From positions 1 to 64,000 of the forward strand of contig NZ_KI260355.1 of assembly GCF_000468015.1 (NCBI RefSeq): 64,000 nucleotides of DNA, written 5' to 3'. Positions within the stretch are counted from its first letter, which is position 1, and the number at the start of each line of letters is the position of its first letter. Shown one piece after another: positions 33,882 to 41,899 of this stretch. Source of the stretch: Ruminococcus callidus ATCC 27760 (GTDB lineage: Bacteria > Bacillota > Clostridia > Oscillospirales > Ruminococcaceae). The notes below the pieces were generated by a model, which worked only from the letters and a program-made list of their open reading frames with translations, was not told where the DNA came from and made no database searches. The translations under genes were made by a program, and so were the position numbers.

Positions 33882-33950
33882 ATGATTTTTATCACAGGCG
33901 ATTTGCATGGGTATCATGATATAGCTGTTTTTATAGGTGGTCTATTATGA
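33882..33950 (+). pseudogene. Truncated start of a metallophosphoesterase gene
   Basis: The 22-codon frame begins MIFITGDLHGYHDIAVF; GDLHG is the first metal-binding motif (GD.HG) of calcineurin-type phosphoesterases. The frame stops before any later motif. It has an AGGAG site and its stop overlaps the next start as ATGA, so it may still be translated and couple the next gene. It is a remnant, or possibly a true leader peptide. Confidence 0.5.
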
Positions 33951-34105
33951 ATATTTATCCGTACCATTCGGCTTATCCTGCCTATACGGTAAAAGGTAAT
34001 GATATATATGAGTACCATTCAGTTTATCCTGCTTATACGATAAAGGGCAATGAGATATATCCGTACCATTCAGCTTATCCTGCATATACAATAAAAGATA
34101 ATTGA
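33947..34105 (+). CDS. Small protein of three 17-residue repeats
   Basis: The 52-residue product consists of three near-identical units of the form IYPYHSAYPAYTIKGNE, encoded by 51-bp DNA repeats. Each unit reads as a beta strand, turn and strand with conserved Tyr and Gly-Asn. This resembles the repeat of small beta-flower type proteins (IY......Y.I.GN). Its start overlaps the preceding stop (ATGA), so translation is coupled. The number of units could vary by slippage. The function is unknown. Confidence 0.6.
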   Translation: MNIYPYHSAYPAYTVKGNDIYEYHSVYPAYTIKGNEIYPYHSAYPAYTIKDN

Positions 34106-34119
34106 TCGGGGGTCAAAAT

Positions 34120-35088
34120 ATGCAGTATATCAAACGAGGCAGACAGTATACTTTTGATGGTTTTGAAGTCACCAAATTCAACAGCAAAGCCTTTGATGCC
34201 GCAAAGAAATTTGCTGAGAACGCTGATTCCAAGCCTTTAGCGTTATTCGGCGGTACAGCAACCGGCAAAACGCATCTGCTCTATGCAGTCAAAAACATGA
34301 TTGAGCAGAATGAGCCTAAGTTGACGGTGATCCTCACCACAGCAGCAGAAATGCGAACTTCGCTGGTGAATACTCTTCAAAACGACGGTACAGCGGAGCA
34401 GTTTCGTGAAAAGTATATGCAGGCAGATGTTCTGTTGGTAGACGATATTCAGGAGCTTGCACGTAAGAAAGCGATTCAGAATGAGCTGATTTTGCTTTTC
34501 AATTGGTTCTATGAGTCGGGTAAGCGTTTCATGATGACTTCTTCTAAGAAGGAAGCTAACTGCGGAATGCGTAGCCGGCTGGTCATCCGTTCATTCTGGG
34601 GAGATTTTGCAGTAATTTCTAAGGCATATATCCATGCACAGTTTCCGTCTGATCATGGACGAACCGAAATACGTAACACTCTCTTAGAAAACGGCAAATA
34701 TCTAATTGATGACTTTGAACTCGACAGCTTCAAAACGTATTATAAAAATGTTTGGAAATACTTCAAAAGATACATCGGACTTTTTGATGTGGATCGTAAA
34801 GATATTCAGCTAATAAACAATCTGAATGATATCCTGAACCTATTACTATATGAAACACCTTTAGAGGAACGGGAACGCCAGACTTGTATTTTATTCACAA
34901 AAGCATTGCTATACACCATATCAACATACGATATTTGTATATTCAGAGGCGGCTTCTACAGCGAAGGCGTTCTTTACATTCCATTGCCGCATCATGCAGG
35001 AACAAGTGATTTAGAAATCAAAATTGATGAGTTTGATGAGGAATTTAATAAATTCTGTGAGGAATATCAGGAATATGAGGATTTCTGA
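34120..35088 (+). CDS. DnaA/DnaC-like AAA+ ATPase with extra C-terminal domain
   Basis: The ATG at 34120 follows GGGGGT; a TTG 18 bp earlier overlaps the previous gene. The 322-residue protein has an AAA+ core in the first 150 residues: LALFGGTATGKTHLLYAVKN (Walker A), DVLLVDDIQELARK (Walker B) and RFMMTSSKKE (sensor 1), the pattern of DnaA, Hda and DnaC-type loaders. The C-terminal half (about 165-322) has no DnaA helix-turn-helix and is unrecognised, with an acidic end (DEFDEEFNKFCEEYQEYEDF). Next to a DnaB-like fusion it could act as its loader, giving a specialised helicase-loader pair. Confidence 0.7.
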   Translation: MQYIKRGRQYTFDGFEVTKFNSKAFDAAKKFAENADSKPLALFGGTATGKTHLLYAVKNMIEQNEPKLTVILTTAAEMRTSLVNTLQNDGTAEQFREKYMQADVLLVDDIQELARKKAIQNELILLFNWFYESGKRFMMTSSKKEANCGMRSRLVIRSFWGDFAVISKAYIHAQFPSDHGRTEIRNTLLENGKYLIDDFELDSFKTYYKNVWKYFKRYIGLFDVDRKDIQLINNLNDILNLLLYETPLEERERQTCILFTKALLYTISTYDICIFRGGFYSEGVLYIPLPHHAGTSDLEIKIDEFDEEFNKFCEEYQEYEDF

Positions 35089-35146
35089 AATTTTTATCAA
35101 AAAGAATAAGAAGAATTGGCGTTTTGATTTATGATCGGAGGTATTG

Positions 35147-36058
35147 ATGAACGTATCTGTTTATTCAAGAGAAGCCATCGAATTCATTATTGCAGCCGGT
35201 AACTTTCCGAAGAATACTGCTGTTATCAGCTTTTACGATCCGGCGATAAAGCGTATCGACGAGGACTACTCCCACGTTGATTACAGCGGTGTCTGCAATA
35301 CAGTTTTTTACAGCGAACTGGACGACCTTGACCTTGATGTACTGAGACGCAAGGGATATACATACGATACTTATTTCCCCGAAGCACCTGATATTGCCGC
35401 CTTCATCTACCGTGCATACGATATTGGTATGAATATCATATGCCAGTGCGAATACGGTCAGAGCAGAAGTGCTGGTTGTGCAGCGGCTATTTTGGAATAT
35501 TTTTATCAAAACGGTATTTCTGTATTTGCAAATTATAATTATTATCCCAATCAGGTTGTGTTCCATAAAATTTATGATGCACTTGTAAAAATAAACCCTG
35601 CATATTGCAATAAATATCATTCAAGCAAATTAAGCACAGGCATTGAAGCTTTGTTACTTAAGCAATCTTTAGAAAAAAATGATTGTTATCATTCATTGGA
35701 AGAAGCATATTTTAGGCTTTGTCATGGTATTGCTAAAGTTAATGTTTCTTTGCATATCGATAATGCAAAGGTTTGTCACGGAAAAAGCATGGGAGAACAT
35801 AATGTTGGTGTGAAAACAATTTTTAAATATTACGACAAAGAGATACCTCTTATTATTTATATGCCTAAAATAATAAAATATATCAAGTCAGATAATCAGG
35901 AGTATTATTTAGGAACAATAGGGGCTTCAATTGCTCGTTTCAGAAGACCTCATGCTTCGGTTTCCTTTGATATACTTGGAATTATGGAACAAGATGAATT
36001 TAAAAAACCAGTCATAGACAGAGCAATCATTACGAATATCAAAGTGGCACCAAAATGA
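35147..36058 (+). CDS. DSP-like protein phosphatase with unknown C-terminal domain
   Basis: The ATG at 35147 is 4 bases after GGAGGT. The 303-residue protein has a tyrosine/dual-specificity phosphatase fold in residues 1-150, with the P-loop IICQCEYGQSRSAGCAAAIL, that is Cys-x5-Arg (CEYGQSR). Asp in SELDDLDLDVL or nearby may be the general acid. The C-terminal half (about 170-303) contains ARFRRPHASVSFDILGIMEQ and is unrecognised. It is the last cargo gene before the element end. Possible substrates are phosphotyrosine, or the phosphate of an ADP-ribose or nucleotide product, which would fit a NADAR neighbour. Confidence 0.7.
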   Translation: MNVSVYSREAIEFIIAAGNFPKNTAVISFYDPAIKRIDEDYSHVDYSGVCNTVFYSELDDLDLDVLRRKGYTYDTYFPEAPDIAAFIYRAYDIGMNIICQCEYGQSRSAGCAAAILEYFYQNGISVFANYNYYPNQVVFHKIYDALVKINPAYCNKYHSSKLSTGIEALLLKQSLEKNDCYHSLEEAYFRLCHGIAKVNVSLHIDNAKVCHGKSMGEHNVGVKTIFKYYDKEIPLIIYMPKIIKYIKSDNQEYYLGTIGASIARFRRPHASVSFDILGIMEQDEFKKPVIDRAIITNIKVAPK

Positions 36059-36191
36059 AAGAAACATGGCGGTAACTAATGGTTCAGAAATTTATAAATT
36101 TTCAGCAGAGATACCCTATATTGACTTATGTGATATTTTGTTTATTATTGTTTCATAAATTCAAACACCAGTTAAACATCAATATCAAACT

Positions 36192-36226
36192 AAAAGTGCC
36201 GTAAACTGCGAATTTACGGCACTTTT
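36192..36226. terminator. Terminator/hairpin at the right end of the inserted element
   Basis: A perfect 14-bp stem (AAAAGTGCCGTAAA with TTTACGGCACTTTT) has a 7-base loop. It lies exactly at the junction with the interrupted recombinase half and contains the stop codon of that truncated frame. AAAAGTGCCG also occurs near the left end at 22190-22199. Confidence 0.75.
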
Positions 36227-36639
36227 GCTGTTGATGTGTTTTCCTTCTCGAAGATGACGCCGATTCCAAGGTCTTTTAATTGCCGCACATACTCCAAGCA
36301 ATCCACAGTGTTTCGGGCGAATCTTGATATTGACTTGGTAATCACAATGTCAATTTTCTGCTTTTTACACAGCCGTATCATTTTCAAAAATTCCGGTCTT
36401 TTCTTTGCTTGAGTGCCGGAAATTCCTTCGTCGGCAAATATGCCAGCCAGTGTCCATTCCTTTTTGCGATTGATCAAATCCGTATAATATGCGATCTGAA
36501 CCTGGTAGCTGTTTTGCTGCTCCTCCTGTTCCGTCGATACACGACAGTATGCCGCCACTCTAAGCTGATGGTATTTATCCCTGTTTTCCGTAGTTTGCGG
36601 CTTTGCAGGAATTACCCTGACATTGGGCGCTGTGGTCAT
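36214..36639 (-). pseudogene. Large serine recombinase, N-terminal half (split gene)
   Basis: The frame encodes the N-terminal resolvase domain: [20 protein letters not shown] (nucleophile Ser in CRVS), [35 protein letters not shown] and [14 protein letters not shown]. It then runs seven aberrant codons into the element end hairpin and stops. The rest of the gene continues at 22159 from the same FEKEN position. Together they would encode a protein of about 545 residues, normal for ICE-type large serine recombinases. It overlaps the end of the second recombinase by 65 bp. Confidence 0.85.
36230..36246. repeat. Right junction (att) of the inserted element
   Basis: GTTGATGTGTTTTCCTT marks the break in the N-terminal recombinase half and pairs with the left-junction copy at 22133. 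Read on the minus strand, coding continues normally to GAGAAGGAAAAC and then diverges. Confidence 0.5.
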
Positions 36640-37513
36640 TTTGCATCTTCCTTTCTATGATATTTTTGATGACAACGCCATTGATAAATTCGATTTCAAC
36701 GGTGCAAAAATGGCTTACCAGAATCCGTGAAATACAGGATTGCAGTAAGCCAATGTCAAGCGTATTCAGTTGTTCATGACTTGCAAGAACTTCTCGCAAC
36801 TGCGTTGTTTTCTGCGGTTTATTGCTGTAGGTACAGCAGTCATATTTCAGTTCTGCAAGCTTGCATATTTCTTCTTTCGCACTTTCAAAATCAACATCAG
36901 GAGTTTCCATCAAGCGGCTGATTTCATTCTGCTGACGGGTTATCTCAATACTCGGCGTATATCTGCTGATTTCTGCATCAGCATCAAGCAAATTGGGATT
37001 TGCAATCACTGTATTCAGAACAGCGACGATTATTCCAATCAGCATCTGATCTGTAATTCTGTGGCTGAATCGTGAGCATTCCGGATTGCGGCAGTCCCAT
37101 TTTTCAGAGTGCGTATTGCCGCCGATTCTTGAAATCCGATGACCGCATTCCGCACAATATGTAAGACTGCGGATTGCCTGAAGCTCCTCAGAAATCTCGA
37201 CGACTGTAGTCGATTTAATTTTCTTCCGCATATTTGCTCTGCAAAACATATCTTCATCAATGATTGCAGGATAGCCGTTTCTGCCCAGATACTTTTCATT
37301 TTCCAGAATCCGCTTTATCATGTTTTTGTTCCACACAAAATCGATGCCATTGTAAGGAATGCCTTGACTACTCATCCAATTTGCAATGGCAAGCAGGGAA
37401 CTGCCGTTCAAGTAAGCCTGAAATATATTCTGCACGGCTTTACTTTCCGTTGGCTTTGGCTGAATTTCTCCGTTCCGCATCATGTAGCCAAATGGGATTG
37501 TTCTGTTTTTCAT
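36575..37513 (-). CDS. Serine recombinase lacking the catalytic domain
   Basis: The 312-residue protein begins directly with the recombinase domain ([40 protein letters not shown]) and has a zinc ribbon ([23 protein letters not shown]) and a C-terminal region with [20 protein letters not shown]. No resolvase domain or nucleophile Ser is present. It is the middle of three tandem recombinase genes, 5 bp after the first and overlapping the third. It probably assists or directs the catalytic members by binding att DNA. Confidence 0.75.
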   Translation of the reverse strand: MKNRTIPFGYMMRNGEIQPKPTESKAVQNIFQAYLNGSSLLAIANWMSSQGIPYNGIDFVWNKNMIKRILENEKYLGRNGYPAIIDEDMFCRANMRKKIKSTTVVEISEELQAIRSLTYCAECGHRISRIGGNTHSEKWDCRNPECSRFSHRITDQMLIGIIVAVLNTVIANPNLLDADAEISRYTPSIEITRQQNEISRLMETPDVDFESAKEEICKLAELKYDCCTYSNKPQKTTQLREVLASHEQLNTLDIGLLQSCISRILVSHFCTVEIEFINGVVIKNIIERKMQNDHSAQCQGNSCKAANYGKQG

Positions 37514-37518
37514 ATATT

Positions 37519-39066
37519 TTACACCAGCCTTTCAGTAAATTTCAGACCGCCGTACAGATGGAATTCCAGTTCATTCTGGTTAATCACAATAATTTTCTCA
37601 ACCAGACTTTCGAACATGATCTCATTGAATTCCGTCATCAGCTCCATGCCGTTTTCAATGATTGAAGCGATATCCTTGATTTGATCTATCATATCGTCCT
37701 CATCATCGGAGCGCACGATTTTATGCTGTTCACGGCTGAGTTTGTTAATCTTGGAATTGAGTTCAGCAATTTGCTCAAGGTACTTTGCTTCGTCCAGAAA
37801 TCCTTTTGTTTTCAGCCGGGCAAGTACGTGATTCTGCTCCTTAAGTTTGGCGATTTCCTTTGCAATCTCCATGTACTGCTGATTGCCGCTGAATTTGCGG
37901 TTTTTCAGCTCCTGAAGCTGTGAAATTATAGGAGGAAAAATCATGCTGTATTGCGATTTCAGCTTATTGTAAACCCGCATAAACATTTCATAAATTTTTG
38001 ATTCTGGCAACCGCTGTCCGCCGCACTTTTCCGCATTCTCATTGTGCGTTCTACATACCCAGTAATATTTTTCACGACAGCGTTTCCTTTTAAAAGTTGC
38101 ACCGCAAAAAACGCAGATAAGCTTTCTGGACAGCGGATGTTCACAGCATGCAGATTGTGCTTTTTGTCCCCGAATCGCCAGCAATTCCTGCACTTTTTCA
38201 AAATCTAACTTATCCACAATGGCGTCATTGATTCCAGAAACATAATATTTTTCATACTCTCCATGATTTATTTTCTTCATATATGGCAAAGTTGTCGTTT
38301 TATACGTCTTCTGAAAAACCGCATCGCCAATGTATCTCTCGTTCGTCAAAATATATTTCACGCTAAAAAATGACCACGCCGATTTACTGATACTGCTTGG
38401 AATTTTCAAATCATTCAGTATATTTGCGATTTTCGTAATTCCATAGCCGCTTAAGTACCATGTGAAAATATTTCTGACAATTTTTGCTTCTGTTTCATTG
38501 ATTTCCAATCGTCCATTGCAGATGGAAAAACCATAGGGCGGACAGGAGATTTTATAACTTCCATCTGCCATGCGTTTTCGATTTGCCCACCGCATATTCT
38601 GGGAAATCGATACCGACTCTTCCTGCGCAAGACCACCCATCAGCGTGATCATCATTTCATCTGAAATATTCGCCGTATCGATATTTTCCTTCTCAAAAAG
38701 TACCGTAATTCCAAGTGATTTTAGTTCCCGCAGAACGGTCAGGCATTCCTTGGTATTCCGTGCGAAACGACTTATTGATTTTGCTATGATACGATCAATT
38801 TTACCTCTGCGGCAGTCTTTGAGCATCCGCTGAAACTCCTCACGTTTATCCATTCGGGTGCCCGTTATGCCTTCATCAGCGTATACCGAAATCAATGTTT
38901 CCGTTTTACTATCAGCAAGGAAATTTTCATAGTACCGCATCTGCGTCATGAACGAATTCAGTTGATCTGTGGAATCGGAACTGACTCTACAATATGCTGC
39001 AGCCCGGATTTTCTGCTCCTGTTCCAATGTAATTGTCGGCTGAATTACCGTTACGTTTGGATTCAC
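37519..39066 (-). CDS. Large serine recombinase (complete)
   Basis: The 515-residue protein has the full domain set. The catalytic domain is [53 protein letters not shown] and GITVLFEKENIDT. The recombinase domain is YILTNERYIGDAVFQKTYKT. The zinc ribbon is LICVFCGATFKRKRC with CGGQR. A coiled coil follows (MEIAKEIAKLKEQNHVLARL). It is the first of three tandem recombinase genes of element C and the only one left with both catalytic and DNA-binding parts. It could still act on the decayed element. Confidence 0.9.
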   Translation of the reverse strand: MNPNVTVIQPTITLEQEQKIRAAAYCRVSSDSTDQLNSFMTQMRYYENFLADSKTETLISVYADEGITGTRMDKREEFQRMLKDCRRGKIDRIIAKSISRFARNTKECLTVLRELKSLGITVLFEKENIDTANISDEMMITLMGGLAQEESVSISQNMRWANRKRMADGSYKISCPPYGFSICNGRLEINETEAKIVRNIFTWYLSGYGITKIANILNDLKIPSSISKSAWSFFSVKYILTNERYIGDAVFQKTYKTTTLPYMKKINHGEYEKYYVSGINDAIVDKLDFEKVQELLAIRGQKAQSACCEHPLSRKLICVFCGATFKRKRCREKYYWVCRTHNENAEKCGGQRLPESKIYEMFMRVYNKLKSQYSMIFPPIISQLQELKNRKFSGNQQYMEIAKEIAKLKEQNHVLARLKTKGFLDEAKYLEQIAELNSKINKLSREQHKIVRSDDEDDMIDQIKDIASIIENGMELMTEFNEIMFESLVEKIIVINQNELEFHLYGGLKFTERLV

Positions 39067-39146
39067 TTTGCTCCCTCCAATCTGATTTTTTCACTACATA
39101 CAATACCACTTTTTCTTGAAAATTGGTATCATCAAACCCACTGAAA

Positions 39147-39308
39147 TCACGCCGCTAAAGCTGTGCAGAACTGACGAAAGCAGCCCTCTTTGTTTAGCGC
39201 ATTCAGCTGTTTCAGTTGTTCTTCTGTCAGAATTCCCTCGGCAAGCAGTTTCTCTGAAATCTGTCGGAGAATCCCATAGGCATATTCGGCTTGTCCGTAC
39301 TTGTTCAT
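39147..39308 (-). CDS. Small SHOCT-like protein
   Basis: The start at 39308 (MNKYGQAEYAYG) follows an AGAGG site; the longer upstream frame has none. The 53-residue product contains EKLLAEGILTEEQLKQLNAL, the short SHOCT-like helix motif seen in small proteins that precede serine recombinases on Firmicutes elements. It ends 80 bp before the first recombinase. It may be an accessory directionality or oligomerisation factor. Confidence 0.55.
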   Translation of the reverse strand: MNKYGQAEYAYGILRQISEKLLAEGILTEEQLKQLNALNKEGCFRQFCTALAA

Positions 39309-40015
39309 TTTCCTCTTTCCTTTACACATTTGTACCTGGAACATAAAATTTTTCCCGATCTTGTATCTGCCCAGATACATTTTCGGCAATTTTCGCCGTA
39401 ATGAAATTTTTTTCTTCTATGCAAAATCAGATTTCTGATTTCGTTCCAGCTTAACTTCTCTTTCAACTTACCACACTCCAATTCATTATATATAACGCAA
39501 ATGCAGGAAAAAATGCTCCTGCACTTGCGTTATATCCGCACTGATAGATTTGATTTGCCTTAGCAAAAAACAGTGCGGTATAACTTTAACGTTTTGCCTT
39601 CGTCTGATTCCTCAGACGATTTTCCGTGATATTTGTTCTTAACACCCGTCACGGCGGAACATCGGAAACGACTGACAGCGTATCAGTCTCATGGAAATCT
39701 CATCCCTCCGAGGATCTCCCGGAGCCGCCCTCATTGCCTGATTCCCCGACCAAGGGGTGCTATGACTGGACGGAAGTAGCATTATCCTCCTGCGTTTCAT
39801 CGCCGTTCCGAAAAGCTATTCCGGATTTGGAAGCTGCATATTTCTCGCTCGCTCTTTTGAGGTCGTGGCGTATGGCTTCTGCGGCTGACGGGGTTTATTC
39901 CGCCCGCAGGATTCATGTATTCCCGATGCTGTGTATTCAATTTTCAAGATACATGAAATTCGATTTTTATCTCCTTTCGCTTGTATAGGGGAAGAAGTCG
40001 GGAATTTGATACCCT
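39309..40015. other. 707-bp gene-free region with stem-loops
   Basis: I see no protein gene here; frames on both strands lack ribosome sites and recognisable sequence. A stem-loop with arms of 16 bp and one mismatch lies at 39493-39532. Local hairpins follow at 39601-39618 (CGTCTGATTCCTCAGACG) and 39624-39654. The block at about 39600-39930 is clearly richer in G+C than its surroundings, which suggests a structured RNA or DNA acquired separately. Confidence 0.4.
39493..39532. terminator. Stem-loop, possible terminator
   Basis: TAACGCAAATGCAGGA pairs with TCCTGCACTTGCGTTA with one mismatch and an 8-base loop. There is no strong T-run, so it may be a structural hairpin. Confidence 0.45.
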
Positions 40016-40450
40016 TTATTTTATACTTTCTAAAAGTTTGTGCAGATCGCACAGAATCCTCCTTTTCTTTTTGTTGATATTTTTCTGGCTGATGCCATAG
40101 TATGCTGCGCATTCTCGTTCTGTTTTCCCCTCAAAAAACAGCATCTCTATCAGTTGACGATCTGATGCTGATAATAAATTGAGACATTCATAAAGCTTTT
40201 CCGTGAAAAGCTTACTTATCACCTCTTTTTCAACGCTGTTTTCAATTCTAAATTCTCTGAAATTCTCAAACGTACCATCATTGCCGCCAATTAACGCTGA
40301 AAACTGAATTTCATGCTTATAGAACGAATCATCATTGTCATCCATATTCCATTGTGACCTATTGTAATATGTATAGACTTCCTCACTGACTTCAATGTCA
40401 ACATATTCTTTTGAAATTGTATCATAAATACGAACTGTGCTTTTCTTCAT
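40016..40450 (-). CDS. Sigma-70 region 4-like regulator
   Basis: The 144-residue protein ends with a sigma-factor region 4 helix-turn-helix: LLSASDRQLIEMLFFEGKTE, ECAAYYGISQKNINKKKRRI. The N-terminal half lacks a region 2, as in the small sigma-like regulators found on Tn916-type elements. It probably activates transcription of element genes. It lies upstream of the gene-free region and the recombinases. Confidence 0.7.
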   Translation of the reverse strand: MKKSTVRIYDTISKEYVDIEVSEEVYTYYNRSQWNMDDNDDSFYKHEIQFSALIGGNDGTFENFREFRIENSVEKEVISKLFTEKLYECLNLLSASDRQLIEMLFFEGKTERECAAYYGISQKNINKKKRRILCDLHKLLESIK

Positions 40451-40596
40451 TTTCTCACCTCCGTTTGATATATAAGGTTTTAAATCAAACGAAGGCTATG
40501 GATACTTGGCAATGCTGCACTGCCATACTTGAAAAAAGGGCATAAAAAACTCCATCCCGCTTTTAAAGCAGAACGGAGTTTCTCCGAAAACAAAAA

Positions 40597-40647
40597 AGAG
40601 TAGGAATTGACAATAGCTTTAAAAGCTGCTTGTCAAACTCCTACTCT
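40597..40647 (-). terminator. Terminator of the zinc-ribbon gene
   Basis: AGAGTAGGA pairs with TCCTACTCT and, one step inward, TTGACAA with TTGTCAA. On the minus strand it is followed by TTTTTTG. It ends the gene whose stop is 6 bp away. Confidence 0.75.
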
Positions 40648-40652
40648 ATATT

Positions 40653-40844
40653 TTATATACGTGGTGTCTGTACTAAGTCAGAATATATGATTTTGATTTC
40701 TTGACGGCACTTCCAACATTTGATTACAACCATGCAGGACACATAGTGCTGTGCCAAATTTTCATCTGTCACAATATCAAATAACCTACCATTACAAAAC
40801 GGACAACGTACCTGATGCTGTGATTTATGTTGCCTTTCTTTCAC
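40653..40844 (-). CDS. Small zinc-ribbon protein
   Basis: The 63-residue product has two Cys pairs, RCPFCNGRLFDI and KCWKCRQEI, plus DENLAQHYVSC. This is the C-x2-C...C-x2-C layout of a zinc ribbon. Such proteins occur on Firmicutes conjugative transposons next to XRE and sigma-like genes. It may bind DNA or RNA or serve as an adaptor. Confidence 0.65.
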   Translation of the reverse strand: MKERQHKSQHQVRCPFCNGRLFDIVTDENLAQHYVSCMVVIKCWKCRQEIKIIYSDLVQTPRI

Positions 40845-40924
40845 ATTTGTTCGTTCACCTCAATTTTAACTACCTAGCTAAAACAACTGCAATAATTTTG
40901 CGGATTGCTCCGCAAAATTATTGT

Positions 40925-41287
40925 TCATTTGTTCAGCTGTTCTATGAATAGTTTCCAATCTTCCTCTGTTGCATCGGCATCACGGGCAGTCCGCAGTGCT
41001 TGCCGCACTGTTTCACTGGAGGAAACATATACGGCAAGATCAGGACTAATTTGCCCGCTTACCTTTGCATACAGATCGTACAACGTTTCTGTTTCAATTT
41101 TGTTCAGACACAAAACCATTGCGATTTTGTCCAGAAGCTCTGTGCTGGGATTCGTCCGGACACCTCGTTCCAATTGAGAAAGATAGGCGCCTGAAATCCC
41201 AAGCGCTTTTGCAAGCTCCTGACTTTCCATAGAATGCTTTTGTCTTTGTTCAGAAATGAACTGACCGAAGGTTAGATCGTTGGTCAT
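40925..41287 (-). CDS. XRE-family regulator of the decayed element
   Basis: The start at 41287 follows AAAAGG; a longer frame adds eight residues without a site. The 120-residue protein has a helix-turn-helix (ESQELAKALGISGAYLSQLE, NPSTELLDKIAMVLCLN) and a C-terminal region LYAKVSGQISPDLAVYVSSS with ETVRQAL. It likely represses element C. A degraded copy of its C-terminal half lies 0.55 kb upstream at 41815-41895. Confidence 0.75.
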   Translation of the reverse strand: MTNDLTFGQFISEQRQKHSMESQELAKALGISGAYLSQLERGVRTNPSTELLDKIAMVLCLNKIETETLYDLYAKVSGQISPDLAVYVSSSETVRQALRTARDADATEEDWKLFIEQLNK

Positions 41288-41359
41288 GTTTTTCCTTTTG
41301 AGTTGATTCAATCGGTAGAATTCGCTTGAAGAAGCTGATCTTTCACCTCAGATTTGCGG

Positions 41360-41728
41360 CTAACTTGCGCTTATTGAACAAGTCACCGCACACATATTGT
41401 GAATCAACATGCCCCTTTTGACGTTTTCAGCAATTGTCCAGATCACCTCAGAATTGGAAGGCCGACCGAAGGAATGTGGAAAGAAGTGATTCAATTTGTT
41501 TTTGTCATAGGTGATTTCAATGGCATAACGTATGGTGTGTTCGATGCTGGCAACACTTTTGTTGTGCTTTTCTGCTATGGTTTGATACATCTGCATTACA
41601 AAAATGCTTGAATCTTGAAGTGCCAAAATGGCAGCTTCTTCGATGTAGTGACTGCCTTTTAGGTGCATGGAGATTCCGAAGTCTTGGGTTATGATTTTTG
41701 TGATTAGTTGTTTTTCAACTTCTTTCAT
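41360..41728 (-). CDS. Spo0A C-terminal-domain protein
   Basis: The ATG at 41728 is placed by a GAGGAG site; a TTG 9 bp earlier is the alternative. The 122-residue protein matches the DNA-binding effector domain of Spo0A: ITQDFGISMHLKGSHYIEEA, HNKSVASIEHTIRYAIEITY and GRPSNSEVIWTIAENV. It has no receiver domain. Stand-alone Spo0A-C proteins are common on Clostridia mobile elements and may let the element read or disturb the host sporulation programme. Confidence 0.75.
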   Translation of the reverse strand: MKEVEKQLITKIITQDFGISMHLKGSHYIEEAAILALQDSSIFVMQMYQTIAEKHNKSVASIEHTIRYAIEITYDKNKLNHFFPHSFGRPSNSEVIWTIAENVKRGMLIHNMCAVTCSISAS

Positions 41729-41814
41729 GTACTTCAACTCCTCTCTTAGAGTCTTTTATTCTTTGGTGCATTGGGGTTTCAGATAGTCAACGCCAACAAC
41801 TTAAGGATATGTTG

Positions 41815-41895
41815 GCATTGTTCAGAAAGTTCGCAATGTCTGTTGTTACAGTTTCATTGACGGAAATATATGCAGTAAGATCGGGGGGCAATTTG
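41815..41895 (-). pseudogene. Remnant of an XRE regulator gene
   Basis: Read on the minus strand it gives QIAP then, after one extra C, DLTAYISVNETVTTDIANFL, which matches QISPDLAVYVSSSETVRQAL of the intact regulator. Only about 27 codons remain. It marks the outer edge of element C next to the RHS immunity gene. Confidence 0.6.
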
Positions 41896-41899
41896 TATT

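Noticed and set aside
39626-39988. 120-codon plus-strand frame in the GC-rich block
   Set aside because: No ribosome site, low-complexity Ser/Pro composition, and equally long frames on the other strand. I treat the region as noncoding.
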